In this document: piece by piece, positions 1-6,328 of the stretch
Layout: each line of letters opens with the position of its first letter
Position numbering within the stretch: position 1 is the first letter of the stretch
Assembly: GCA_947380915.1 (NCBI GenBank)
Contig: CANCSY010000187.1
Location: 1 to 6,328 of the forward strand
DNA: 6,328 nucleotides
From: Beijerinckiaceae bacterium
GTDB taxonomy: Bacteria > Pseudomonadota > Alphaproteobacteria > Rhizobiales > Beijerinckiaceae
Reading direction: 5' to 3'
Made by a program: the position numbers and the translations under genes
Notes under the pieces: generated by a model
What the model was told of the DNA's origin: nothing
Database searches by the model: none
The model's input: the letters and a program-made list of their open reading frames with translations, nothing else

Positions 1-655
<655 letters not shown>

Positions 656-665
656 CCTGTTTCAG

Positions 666-686
666 CTGATCGAGGAAACGGATCAG
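666..686. repeat. Short stem-loop after the DUF6894-like gene
   Basis: CTGATC (666-671) and GATCAG (681-686) form a perfect six-pair stem with a nine-base loop, starting ten bases after the TGA at 653-655. There is no T-tract after it. It may be a weak attenuator or simply chance, since the stem is short. Confidence 0.3.
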
Positions 687-726
687 GCGTCGCTTCACTG
701 CTCCGTCTGGATCGGATGGTCATCTG

Positions 727-1563
727 ATGTTTTCCTCGATCGCTTCGCGTGCACACCACATCATGCGCCATCTCAAGGCGCGCAGCCCGGTCGACCCGCC
801 AGTCGCGCTGGTCGTCGCCCATCCCGATGATGAAACCATCGGGCTTGGCCCGCTGCTGAAATTGCTGCGCGGCGCCCATGCGATCCACCTCACCGATGGG
901 GCGCGGCGCGACCTGCGCAGCGTCCATGCGGCGGGCTTTCGCAGCAGTTCGGATTTTGCGCAGGCGCGGGCGATCGAATTGGCGCGGGCGCTGGACCTTG
1001 CGGAGATTCCCAGGGAGCGGCGACACGCCTTCCCCATTGGCGACCAGCAGGCCTTTCGCCATCTGCCCTGCATTGCGGCGGCTCTGGCGGCCTTCTTTCA
1101 GACACAGGCCATCGAGGCTGTCTTCACCCATCCCTATGAGGGCGGCCACATCGACCATGACGCCTGCGCCTGCGCGGTTGATCTGGCCTGCAAGCGCATG
1201 GAGCATCGCGGCCTGCGCCCGCCAGTGGTGATGGAGATGGCCTTTTATCACGAGAGCGAACATGGCCTGGTGACGCAACGGTTCATGGAAGAAACCGATG
1301 GGGATTTGCGGATCGACTTCGATCAGGCGGAATCGCTGGTGCGCGAGGAGATGCTGGGCGCCCATGCCTCCCAGACCGCCATTCTGGGCCTGTTTCGCGA
1401 GCCTCTGGCGCGGCTGCGCTGTGCGCCGGATTATGACTTCCGCCGCCCGCCCAATCGCGGCCATATTTTCTATCATCGCTTCATCGATGATGTGACGCCA
1501 GCCGACTGGCTTGAGGCGGTGCATGCGGCCCATGGCTGGCTGCATGGCCCGCATGCCCAGTGA
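727..1563 (+). CDS. PIG-L / LmbE family deacetylase
   Basis: This is a 278-aa member of the PIG-L (LmbE-like) zinc hydrolase family, which removes acetyl groups from GlcNAc or similar N-acyl sugars in glycolipids, thiols and antibiotics. The signature is clear: ALVVAHPDDETIG at residues 27-39 supplies the His-Pro-Asp-Asp motif (H32, D34, D35), with D35 the usual catalytic or zinc-binding Asp. THPYEGGHIDHD at 134-145 supplies the second zinc-site region (H141, H144). Length is typical. No signal peptide or membrane helix is visible, so it is probably cytoplasmic. A weak ribosome site, GGATGG at 714-719, lies seven bases before ATG 727; an internal ATG (residue 13) is the alternative and would keep the whole domain. 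The substrate cannot be read from sequence. An ArnT-type glycosyltransferase and a TylF-type methyltransferase nearby hint at a glycoconjugate, but that is inference. The family call is firm. Confidence 0.93.
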   Translation: MFSSIASRAHHIMRHLKARSPVDPPVALVVAHPDDETIGLGPLLKLLRGAHAIHLTDGARRDLRSVHAAGFRSSSDFAQARAIELARALDLAEIPRERRHAFPIGDQQAFRHLPCIAAALAAFFQTQAIEAVFTHPYEGGHIDHDACACAVDLACKRMEHRGLRPPVVMEMAFYHESEHGLVTQRFMEETDGDLRIDFDQAESLVREEMLGAHASQTAILGLFREPLARLRCAPDYDFRRPPNRGHIFYHRFIDDVTPADWLEAVHAAHGWLHGPHAQ

Positions 1564-1571
1564 GCCGGGAC

Positions 1572-1622
1572 TGGTTCAAAGTTGACAGTGGAGCCATGCC
1601 CCGTCAGCTTGCCTGCGAACCA
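1572..1622. repeat. Long stem-loop between the PIG-L and cupin genes
   Basis: TGGTTC (1572-1577) pairs with GAACCA (1617-1622). Inside it, AAGTTGAC (1579-1586) pairs with GTCAGCTT (1603-1610) through eight pairs including one G-U. The two stems are joined by an asymmetric internal loop (1 and 6 bases), with a 16-base apical loop. It begins eight bases after the PIG-L stop and ends five bases before the AAGGTGAGG that forms the cupin ribosome site. No U-tract follows, so it is either an untypical terminator/RNA-stability element or a cupin leader structure. A TTGACA hexamer (1582-1587) lies in the left arm without a convincing -10 box. Confidence 0.45.
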
Positions 1623-1639
1623 ATCAAGGTGAGGACAAG

Positions 1640-2176
1640 ATGGCTTTGAGTGAAGAGGTGCGCCGCGTCGTGACCAGCGTGGACGCCAGCGGGAAAGCGG
1701 TCGTGCTGTTTGATGGCGACAATCCCAACAAGGTCGTGCGCGAGGGCCGCAAGACCGTGTCGCGTCTGCTCTGGACGACGCAGGAATCGCCCGCCGACAT
1801 TGCTGGTCCTGTAGATCGTGCCGCGGTGAAGGTGGGCGTGGCGCCGCCTGCGGGAGGCTCCATCTTCCGCATCGTGGATATTCCTCCGACCCCGAAAGAG
1901 GTCGATGACCTGCCGCTGGATTATCACCACTCCCAGCACGGCGCCTCCACCCCCAAACGCCACCTGCCGCCGCGCCATCCGCTGATGCACGCGACCCGCA
2001 CGGTCGATTACGCCATCATCATGGAAGGCGAGATCGACATGCTGCTGGACGATACGGAAATCCACATGAAGGCGGGCGACGTGCTGGTGCAGCAGGGCAC
2101 GAACCATGCATGGATCAATCGGGGCACGGAGCCGTGCCGGATCGCGTTTGTTTTGATTGACGCGCAGGAGCCGTGA
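1640..2176 (+). CDS. Cupin domain protein (BLL6423-like subgroup)
   Basis: This 178-aa cytoplasmic protein has a single C-terminal cupin barrel of about residues 105-175 after a mixed N-terminal half. The conserved run is RHPLMHATRTVDYAIIMEGE (112-131), then GDVLVQQGTNHAWIN (146-160). Compared with the classic cupin motif HxH...E, only H117 remains: the first His is L115 and the Glu is T121. H156 of motif 2 is kept, and the usual Pro of motif 2 is Q151. This degenerate pattern is typical of the BLL6423-like cupins, whose function is unknown. The start has a good ribosome site (GAGG, 1631-1634, five bases before ATG). It converges with the flavin monooxygenase gene, with only 21 bases between the stops. 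A role beside that enzyme (isomerase, small-molecule binding or dioxygenase) is possible, but the reduced metal site argues against a standard iron dioxygenase. Confidence 0.9.
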   Translation: MALSEEVRRVVTSVDASGKAVVLFDGDNPNKVVREGRKTVSRLLWTTQESPADIAGPVDRAAVKVGVAPPAGGSIFRIVDIPPTPKEVDDLPLDYHHSQHGASTPKRHLPPRHPLMHATRTVDYAIIMEGEIDMLLDDTEIHMKAGDVLVQQGTNHAWINRGTEPCRIAFVLIDAQEP

Positions 2177-2187
2177 GGGGGAGGGGA

Positions 2188-2213
2188 GAAGGGGCGACTA
2201 AACCCGCCCCTTC
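2188..2213. terminator. Hairpin at the convergent cupin/monooxygenase junction
   Basis: GAAGGGGCG (2188-2196) and CGCCCCTTC (2205-2213) form a perfect nine-pair stem around an eight-base loop. It starts 12 bases after the cupin stop. The monooxygenase stop (complement of 2198-2200) is inside the loop. It is well placed as a shared two-way transcription end. Neither side has a true T-run: on the minus strand the following bases are a pyrimidine-rich CTCCCCTCCCCC, and on the plus strand there is no run at all. Confidence 0.5.
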
Positions 2214-3385
2214 GGCTCCAGCCCCAGCAGCACCTGGCCGATGATCTCGAAATTGGCCTGGGAGGCCTGACCCTGTTGCGAGGCGCAGTTGATGTCGCGG
2301 AAGCGGCGCTCGAAACTGTTCTTCTGGAAGATCGCCGTGCCGCCCGAAGCGTTATAGAGAACAGCCACAACCTCGCGGCCCTCGTTCATGGCGAAGGTGG
2401 AGGCGAGGCGCATGTCGGCCTTGTCACGCAGGCTGAAGGGGCGGCCCTGCAAGGCCTGGTCCCACAGCCTGCCATAGACATCCACCACCATGCCCCGCGC
2501 GGCCATGAGGCGCGCCTCGGCGATGGCGACTTTCGATTGCACCACCGCATTGTCGCGCAAGAGCCACGCGCCCTGCGCGGACTGTGGCGACTTCTTCGAG
2601 GCGAGCGTCACGAATTCGCCCATCATGCCCCGCGCCACGCCCAGCGAAAGCGCCGAGAAGCTCAGGCCGAAGATGTTGAACCCCGTGAAATTGGTATGGA
2701 GCGGCGTATGGGCGCGCCGGTCGGCGGGGTTGTCGCGGGTGTAGGTATGCTCCTCCGGCACGAAGAGATCGGTAACTTCGTAGCTGTCGCTGCCGGTGCC
2801 GCGCAGGCCCATCACCTGCCAGTCGTCGAAGATGGTCGCCTTCGATTTCTCGAAGAGCATGGTGCGATCCATGGGGCGGCCCTCGGGCGTCCGGGCGGGC
2901 TCGCCATTTTCCTCGAAGACGGAGGTGTGGCCGCCCAGCCATTGGGCGTGACGGCTGCCGCTGGCGTACATCCAGCGCGCCGTGACCCGATAACCGCCAG
3001 CAGTCTTCACCGCGCGCGCGCCGCGGGTATTGGGGCCGGAGGCCACCACCGAGCTGGGCCCGCCGAAGATCTCGCGGGACACGGCGGGGTCGAGATAGGC
3101 CGAAGCCATGGCGACGCCGCAGGCCTGGCCCACGCACCAGGCGGTGCTGGCGTCAGCGGTGGCGATGGCCTCTATGGCGTTGAAGAAGGTGACAGGATCC
3201 ACCTCTTCGCCGCCGATGGAGCGGGGGGAGAGCATGTGGAACAGGCGGGCGTCATGGAGGGCGTCGAGAAGGGGCGGTGGCAGGCGGCCGGTGCTCTCGA
3301 TGCCGGCGGCGGCCTCGGCGATCATGGGGATCAGATCGCGCGCGGCCTGATCGTGGGTCTTGCCGGTTCCCGGTCGCGTCAGCAT
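2198..3385 (-). CDS. Acyl-CoA dehydrogenase-fold flavin-dependent monooxygenase (HsaA/HpaH-like)
   Basis: This 395-aa protein has the three-part acyl-CoA dehydrogenase fold. It has an N-terminal helical domain with MLSPRSIGGEEVDP (51-64) and a middle beta domain with GYRVTARWMYASGSRHAQW (131-149) and MGLRGTGSDSYEVTDLFVPE (192-211). A C-terminal helical domain of the PF08028 type carries FRDINCASQQGQASQANFEI (residues 372-391). The YEGT-type segment holding the catalytic Glu of true acyl-CoA dehydrogenases is not seen. That points to the oxygenase branch, in which FMNH2 or FADH2 from a separate reductase hydroxylates phenols, steroid rings or polyketides. No reductase lies in the window. ATG at 3385-3383 is chosen because GGAGG (complement of 3395-3399) lies nine bases upstream; a TTG 33 bases further up is in frame but lacks this. 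The substrate is not readable. A true dehydrogenase remains a less likely alternative. Confidence 0.88.
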   Translation of the reverse strand: MLTRPGTGKTHDQAARDLIPMIAEAAAGIESTGRLPPPLLDALHDARLFHMLSPRSIGGEEVDPVTFFNAIEAIATADASTAWCVGQACGVAMASAYLDPAVSREIFGGPSSVVASGPNTRGARAVKTAGGYRVTARWMYASGSRHAQWLGGHTSVFEENGEPARTPEGRPMDRTMLFEKSKATIFDDWQVMGLRGTGSDSYEVTDLFVPEEHTYTRDNPADRRAHTPLHTNFTGFNIFGLSFSALSLGVARGMMGEFVTLASKKSPQSAQGAWLLRDNAVVQSKVAIAEARLMAARGMVVDVYGRLWDQALQGRPFSLRDKADMRLASTFAMNEGREVVAVLYNASGGTAIFQKNSFERRFRDINCASQQGQASQANFEIIGQVLLGLEPKGRV

Positions 3386-3406
3386 CAGATGAATCCTCCA
3401 GCGGGC

Positions 3407-3434
3407 ATTCTGGCGCAAATCGCGGGTTGGTCAA
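3407..3434 (-). promoter_or_regulatory. Candidate promoter of the flavin monooxygenase gene
   Basis: On the minus strand TTGACC (complement of 3429-3434, five of six matches to the -35 consensus) is followed after 16 bases by CAGAAT (complement of 3407-3412, four of six to the -10 consensus). The predicted start is near 3400, just before the GGAGG ribosome site, giving a very short leader. This is consensus matching only, but hexamers, spacing and position agree. Confidence 0.45.
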
Positions 3435-3436
3435 CC
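3425..3436. promoter_or_regulatory. Palindrome overlapping the -35 box, candidate operator
   Basis: GGTTG (3425-3429), a GT spacer and CAACC (3432-3436) form a perfect five-base inverted repeat that covers the minus-strand -35 hexamer of the monooxygenase promoter. A repressor bound here would block that promoter, which would fit a substrate-induced catabolic gene. No regulator gene is in the window. The half-sites are short, so chance is possible. Confidence 0.35.
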
Positions 3437-3509
3437 TTGGGGAGCCGTGTGTCGCGCTGCGCCCAAGGCGCCTGCCATGGGCGGGCCGCGCTGGTCGATG
3501 GCTGAGCTA

Positions 3510-3537
3510 TTCAAGAATCTGGACATGGAGGCATAAT
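3510..3537 (+). promoter_or_regulatory. Possible promoter of the methyltransferase gene
   Basis: CATAAT (3532-3537) matches the -10 consensus at five of six bases and lies in a newly AT-rich stretch. The hexamer 16 bases upstream, TTCAAG (3510-3515), is a poor -35 match. If used, the leader would be about 40 bases, ending in the AAGGA ribosome site at 3572-3576. Confidence 0.3.
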
Positions 3538-3583
3538 AAAATTACAGATGCGCGCTAATAGAAATGATGCAAAGGAAAAATAG

Positions 3584-4330
3584 ATGGATGACGTAAATCA
3601 TACAAAAGATGACGTTTCCGTCGATTTATACGATGCAATCAGAGAAATAAAGCCGTGGAAATATCCCGATTCCGATATTTTCCATCACCATATATTGCCG
3701 GTCGCTACGTTGTCTCCCTGGTTGAATGATCAGGAATTCATGGACATTTATCAAAAGATAAAATCTAACACGCTCGTCGATGTCTATCGCTGCCATGAGC
3801 TCTGGACGCTCGCCAGGCAGGCCATGAAGATCGAAGGCGACATTCTGGAGGTTGGGGTCTGGCGCGGCGGCACAGGCGCCATATTGGCGACAGCGGTAAA
3901 GTCGAGGCCCGAGATGACGGTCTTTCTGGCTGACACATTCGAGGGCGTCGTCAAGGTTGGCGAGCAGGACACCTTGTACAGGGGCGGCGAGCATGCCGAC
4001 ACCTCGGTGGAGATCGTCGCCGCCTTGCTCGATGGCTTGTCGATTGATAACGCGAAGGTCTTGAAGGGCATATTCCCGGACGCCCATCGGGGGGAAATCC
4101 CCGGCAGGGTCGCCATGCTGCATTGCGACGTGGATGTGTATCTGTCGAGCAAGGACATCGTCGAATGGTGCTTGCCCCGGTTGTCTGTCGGCTCCATCCT
4201 GGTCTTCGACGACTATGGCTTCTTCGGATGCGAGGGCGTGACGAGATTTTGCGATGAATTCCGGCAAAACAATGATTTCTGTTTCGTCCACAATCTCAAC
4301 GGGCACGCGATCTTCATCAAGATCGCCTAG
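3584..4330 (+). CDS. TylF/MycF-type class I SAM-dependent methyltransferase
   Basis: This 248-aa protein carries the signs of the TylF group (macrocin-type O-methyltransferases, PF05711), which methylate sugar hydroxyls in natural products and glycans. EGDILEVGVWRGGTG (84-98) is the SAM-binding glycine loop in the family's VWRGG form. ADTFEG (116-121) is the acidic strand that holds the SAM ribose. LHCDVDVY (169-176) and FDDYG (198-202) supply the D-x-D and D-D residues that bind the metal in this group. Length is close to family members. The start has AAGGA (3572-3576) seven bases upstream. There is no signal peptide or transmembrane segment. Base use is odd: the upstream region and about the first 62 codons are AT-rich with TTA, AGA and ATA codons, while the catalytic core is near 60% GC. 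This suggests acquisition by transfer or a mosaic origin. The substrate is unknown. Confidence 0.85.
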   Translation: MDDVNHTKDDVSVDLYDAIREIKPWKYPDSDIFHHHILPVATLSPWLNDQEFMDIYQKIKSNTLVDVYRCHELWTLARQAMKIEGDILEVGVWRGGTGAILATAVKSRPEMTVFLADTFEGVVKVGEQDTLYRGGEHADTSVEIVAALLDGLSIDNAKVLKGIFPDAHRGEIPGRVAMLHCDVDVYLSSKDIVEWCLPRLSVGSILVFDDYGFFGCEGVTRFCDEFRQNNDFCFVHNLNGHAIFIKIA

Positions 4331-4361
4331 GGGTTCCGACGAATGGGGATCGCGCGGGATC

Positions 4362-4379
4362 TTGAAGCATGGTCTTCAA
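4362..4379. repeat. Short inverted repeat before the hydrolase gene
   Basis: TTGAAG (4362-4367) and CTTCAA (4374-4379) are a perfect six-base inverted repeat around a six-base spacer, in the 122-base gap between the methyltransferase and hydrolase genes. The size suits a protein-binding site, but no clear promoter accompanies it and a chance match is plausible. Confidence 0.25.
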
Positions 4380-4452
4380 AAGGAACGGCATCGATTTCGC
4401 TGGAAAACGCGGTAATGTGTTCGCGATCCCTAAGCTCCAGAAAGGCTCCTCC

Positions 4453-5244
4453 ATGCCCTTCAGCACCCGCACCGGCCCGCGCATCCATTACGAGGTTCAG
4501 GGGCAGGGGCCAGCCATGGTCCTCATTCACGCCAACCCCTTCGATCGGCGTCTGTGGCTCTATCAGGCGGCGCGCTACAGCGCCTTCTACAAGGTCATCA
4601 ATGTGGACCTTCGCGCCTATGGCCATTCCGACAGGGTGGAGACGGCCTATACCCTGCAGGACCTGAAAGACGATGTGCGGGGCGTGATGGCCTGCGAGGG
4701 GGTCGAAAAGGCGATCTTCATGGGGGTCAGCGTGGGGTCGGGCATTTCCATGCTCATGGCGCTCGACCATCCCGAAGCCTGCGAGGCCATTGTGCTGGTG
4801 GGTGGCTCCAGCGACGGGCCGCGCGATGTGGAGAGCATCGTGGCCAGGGTGCGGCAGGAGACGCTGGGCCCTGACATCATGGGGCTGATGCGCAGTTATA
4901 CCGGGCCGGGCTTCGCCGATACGCGCACGGGCGCCTGGCTGCTCAACCAGTTCATCGACCGGGCGCATGACCAGTCGGCCGCCGCCATTGCGCAGGTCTT
5001 CCGCGCCCGCGCCTCCCTCGATATGACTGACCGTCTCGCCGCCCTCACCGTGCCGACCCTGGTGGTCAATGGCGAATTCGACAATTCGCTGGTGCGGGGA
5101 CGGCGCACGGCTTCCATGGTTCCGGGCGCGAAACATGCCCTGTTGCCGGGGACCGGCCATGCCTGCGTGATCGAGGATCCCGAGGGCTTTGACGGCGCCG
5201 TTGTTCCCTTCCTGCGGGATCTCGGCCTGTGGCGCGGCCTCTGA
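4453..5244 (+). CDS. Alpha/beta fold hydrolase
   Basis: This 263-aa single-domain hydrolase has its parts in the standard order. The oxyanion strand is VLIHANPFDRRLW (23-35). VDLRAYGHSD (51-60) is the usual 'DLRGxGxSD' segment. GVSVG (91-95) is the nucleophile elbow with Ser93. VVNGEFD (214-220) offers D220 as the acid, and GTGHACVIEDPEGF (243-256) has H246 as the base. The catalytic triad therefore appears intact. General resemblance is to enol-lactonase/esterase-like members, but substrate cannot be assigned. An in-frame ATG at 4369 would add 28 residues. I prefer ATG 4453 because AAAGG (4441-4445) lies seven bases upstream and the protein then starts at the first family-like strand. There is no signal peptide. 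It is on the same strand as the methyltransferase but 122 bases away, so cotranscription is uncertain. Confidence 0.9.
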   Translation: MPFSTRTGPRIHYEVQGQGPAMVLIHANPFDRRLWLYQAARYSAFYKVINVDLRAYGHSDRVETAYTLQDLKDDVRGVMACEGVEKAIFMGVSVGSGISMLMALDHPEACEAIVLVGGSSDGPRDVESIVARVRQETLGPDIMGLMRSYTGPGFADTRTGAWLLNQFIDRAHDQSAAAIAQVFRARASLDMTDRLAALTVPTLVVNGEFDNSLVRGRRTASMVPGAKHALLPGTGHACVIEDPEGFDGAVVPFLRDLGLWRGL

Positions 5245-5291
5245 ACCTTGCCGCCTCGCCCGCAAAGCCCTAAAAGGCGGGGCCCCAAGGT
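5245..5291. terminator. Long stem-loop immediately after the hydrolase stop codon
   Basis: ACCTTG (5245-5250), starting on the base after the TGA, pairs with CAAGGT (5286-5291). After a 2x2 internal loop, GCCTCGCC (5253-5260) pairs with GGCGGGGC (5276-5283) through eight pairs including one G-U. The loop is 15 bases. Fourteen pairs in total make this the longest hairpin in the window. There is no U-tract, so it is either an untypical terminator, an RNA-stability hairpin, or a leader structure ending 33 bases before the glycosyltransferase start. Confidence 0.5.
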
Positions 5292-5324
5292 GGGCCGGAT
5301 CACCGGCGCGCGGGCGGATCCACC

Positions 5325-6328
5325 ATGAGCCTGACCGATTTTCTCGCGCCCGGGCGCGCCACAGTCCAGACGCCCCGGCGCGGCGTCGCGCTTTTGCTCG
5401 TGCTGATGTCGCTCGCCCTGTTCCTGCCGGGCTTCGCCTCGCTCCAGCCCATGGATCGGGATGAGCCCCGCTTCGCGCAGGCGACCAAACAAATGCTCGA
5501 AACCGGCGATTTCGTCGCCATCCGCTTCCAGACCGAGGCGCGCAACAAGAAGCCGGTGGGCGTCTACTGGCTGCAGGCGGGTTTTGTGGCGGGGGCCGAG
5601 GCGCTGGGCGTGCCGCAGGCGCGGGCGAAGATCTGGCTCTACCGGCTTCCTTCCCTGATCGGGGCTACAGCCACGGTGCTGCTGACCTGGTGGGCGGCTC
5701 TGGCTTTGGTGGGCGAGGGGGCGGCGCTGATCGCGGCCATGCTCATGGCCTCCACCATCCTGCTGGGGGTCGAGGCGCGGCTCGCCAAGACCGACGCCAT
5801 CGTGGCCGCCACGGTCGCCGCCGCCATGGGCGTGCTGGCCCGCCACTGGATGGCGCGGGGGCGGGAGGCGCTTTCAAACGCCGAGCAATGGCGCCTTGCG
5901 GGCGTCTTCTGGGCGGCGCTGGGGGTGGGGCTTCTGGTCAAGGGGCCGATCACGCCGATGGTCCCGGCCTTCGCCAGTCTGGCTTTGGCGATCCACGCAA
6001 GGGCCTCGGGCTGGCTGCGGGGGCTGAAGCCGCTTCCGGGCCTCATCCTGTGCCTGCTGGTCGTGGCGCCATGGTTCGTGCTGATCATGGTGGCCACCAA
6101 GGGCGCCTTTCTCAGCGATTCCCTCGGCGCCGACATGATGAGCAAAGTGGCGGCCGGGCAGGAGGCCCATGGGGCGCCGCCCGGCTCCTACCTCGCCGCC
6201 TTCTTCCTCACGGGCTGGCCCATGGCGCCGCTGACCCTGCTGGCGGCGCCCTTCGTCTGGCGCGCGCGGCGCGAGCCCGCCGTGGCTTTTCTTCTGGCCT
6301 GGCTGGTCCCGTCCTGGCTGCTCTTCGA
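5325..6328 (+). CDS. ArnT/PMT-type membrane glycosyltransferase (family 39-like), N-terminal part
   Basis: The first 334 codons are present and the gene runs off the right edge without a stop. These enzymes sit in the inner membrane and move a sugar from a polyprenyl-phosphate carrier to lipid A, another lipid or a protein on the periplasmic side. After a short cytoplasmic N-terminus, a first helix is near 21-38. It is followed by the periplasmic loop QPMDRDEPRFAQAT (41-54) with the D-x-D-E motif expected of GT-C enzymes, then NKKPVGVYWLQA (74-85), the 'KPPxYYWL' block. RLAKTDA (152-158), LLVKGP (203-208) and GQEAHGAPPGSYL (288-300) are also typical of ArnT-like proteins. Many hydrophobic helices lie between. 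ATG 5325 has only a weak GGCGGA ribosome site at 5313-5318. The donor and acceptor are unknown, and calling it arnT itself is not justified. Confidence 0.88.
   Translation, partial: MSLTDFLAPGRATVQTPRRGVALLLVLMSLALFLPGFASLQPMDRDEPRFAQATKQMLETGDFVAIRFQTEARNKKPVGVYWLQAGFVAGAEALGVPQARAKIWLYRLPSLIGATATVLLTWWAALALVGEGAALIAAMLMASTILLGVEARLAKTDAIVAATVAAAMGVLARHWMARGREALSNAEQWRLAGVFWAALGVGLLVKGPITPMVPAFASLALAIHARASGWLRGLKPLPGLILCLLVVAPWFVLIMVATKGAFLSDSLGADMMSKVAAGQEAHGAPPGSYLAAFFLTGWPMAPLTLLAAPFVWRARREPAVAFLLAWLVPSWLLF

Noticed and set aside
1582..1610. Sigma-70 promoter starting with TTGACA before the cupin gene
   Set aside because: The -35 hexamer is perfect, but the position 17 bases on reads CAGCTT, a poor -10. 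The hexamer is better explained as part of the stem-loop arm.
2276..3505. 409-codon plus-strand open frame opposite the flavin monooxygenase
   Set aside because: Its composition is a Gly/Ala/Arg/His-rich shadow without domain motifs, while the minus strand carries a full family-like protein with a good ribosome site.
3626..4306. 226-codon minus-strand open frame opposite the methyltransferase
   Set aside because: The plus strand has clear SAM-binding and metal motifs; the antisense product shows none.
4327..5265. 312-codon minus-strand open frame opposite the hydrolase
   Set aside because: No domain motifs; the plus strand encodes an intact alpha/beta hydrolase triad.
4896..5846. 316-codon minus-strand open frame across the hydrolase and glycosyltransferase genes
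   Set aside because: Low-complexity His/Arg/Gly-rich shadow that crosses a gene boundary and the 5245-5291 hairpin.

Overview
This is a GC-rich chromosomal window carrying eight protein genes and no RNA gene, transposase, CRISPR array or phage gene. The organism is most likely an alphaproteobacterium, probably of the Sphingomonadales (Novosphingobium/Sphingomonas-like). The reasons are the high GC content, the HemB N-terminus, a small DUF6894-type protein, and a C4-T-C4 / G4-A-G4 palindrome of the kind scattered through sphingomonad genomes. This placement is inferred from protein style; no marker gene fixes it.

Layout. Positions 1-233 (-) hold the first 77 codons of hemB, cut by the window edge. 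Positions 234-424 are a divergent spacer with two hairpins and a possible hemB promoter. Positions 425-655 (+) encode a 76-aa DUF6894-like protein, followed by a PIG-L/LmbE-type deacetylase (727-1563 +) and a cupin of the BLL6423-like group (1640-2176 +). The cupin gene runs convergently into an acyl-CoA-dehydrogenase-fold flavin monooxygenase (2198-3385 -), with a hairpin over the junction. Positions 3386-3583 are a divergent spacer. It holds a good minus-strand promoter overlapped by a palindrome, then turns sharply AT-rich. Next come a TylF-type SAM methyltransferase (3584-4330 +), an alpha/beta hydrolase (4453-5244 +) and the start of an ArnT/PMT-type membrane glycosyltransferase (5325 to the window end, +).

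Functional reading. hemB is housekeeping tetrapyrrole synthesis. The PIG-L deacetylase, TylF-type methyltransferase and ArnT-like glycosyltransferase are all enzyme types that act on sugars, glycolipids or natural products, so an envelope-glycoconjugate role is possible. They are not one tight operon, and the link is a hypothesis. The cupin, the flavin monooxygenase and perhaps the alpha/beta hydrolase look catabolic (aromatic or polyketide-like substrates); no reductase partner for the monooxygenase is present.

The strongest unexplained signals are: the compositional cliff inside the methyltransferase gene (about 39% GC over 3541-3780, then about 60%); a perfect palindrome lying on the -35 box of the monooxygenase gene; and long stem-loops without U-tracts right after several stop codons. 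I see no clear evidence of a new multi-gene system. The spacers are all shorter than 300 bases.
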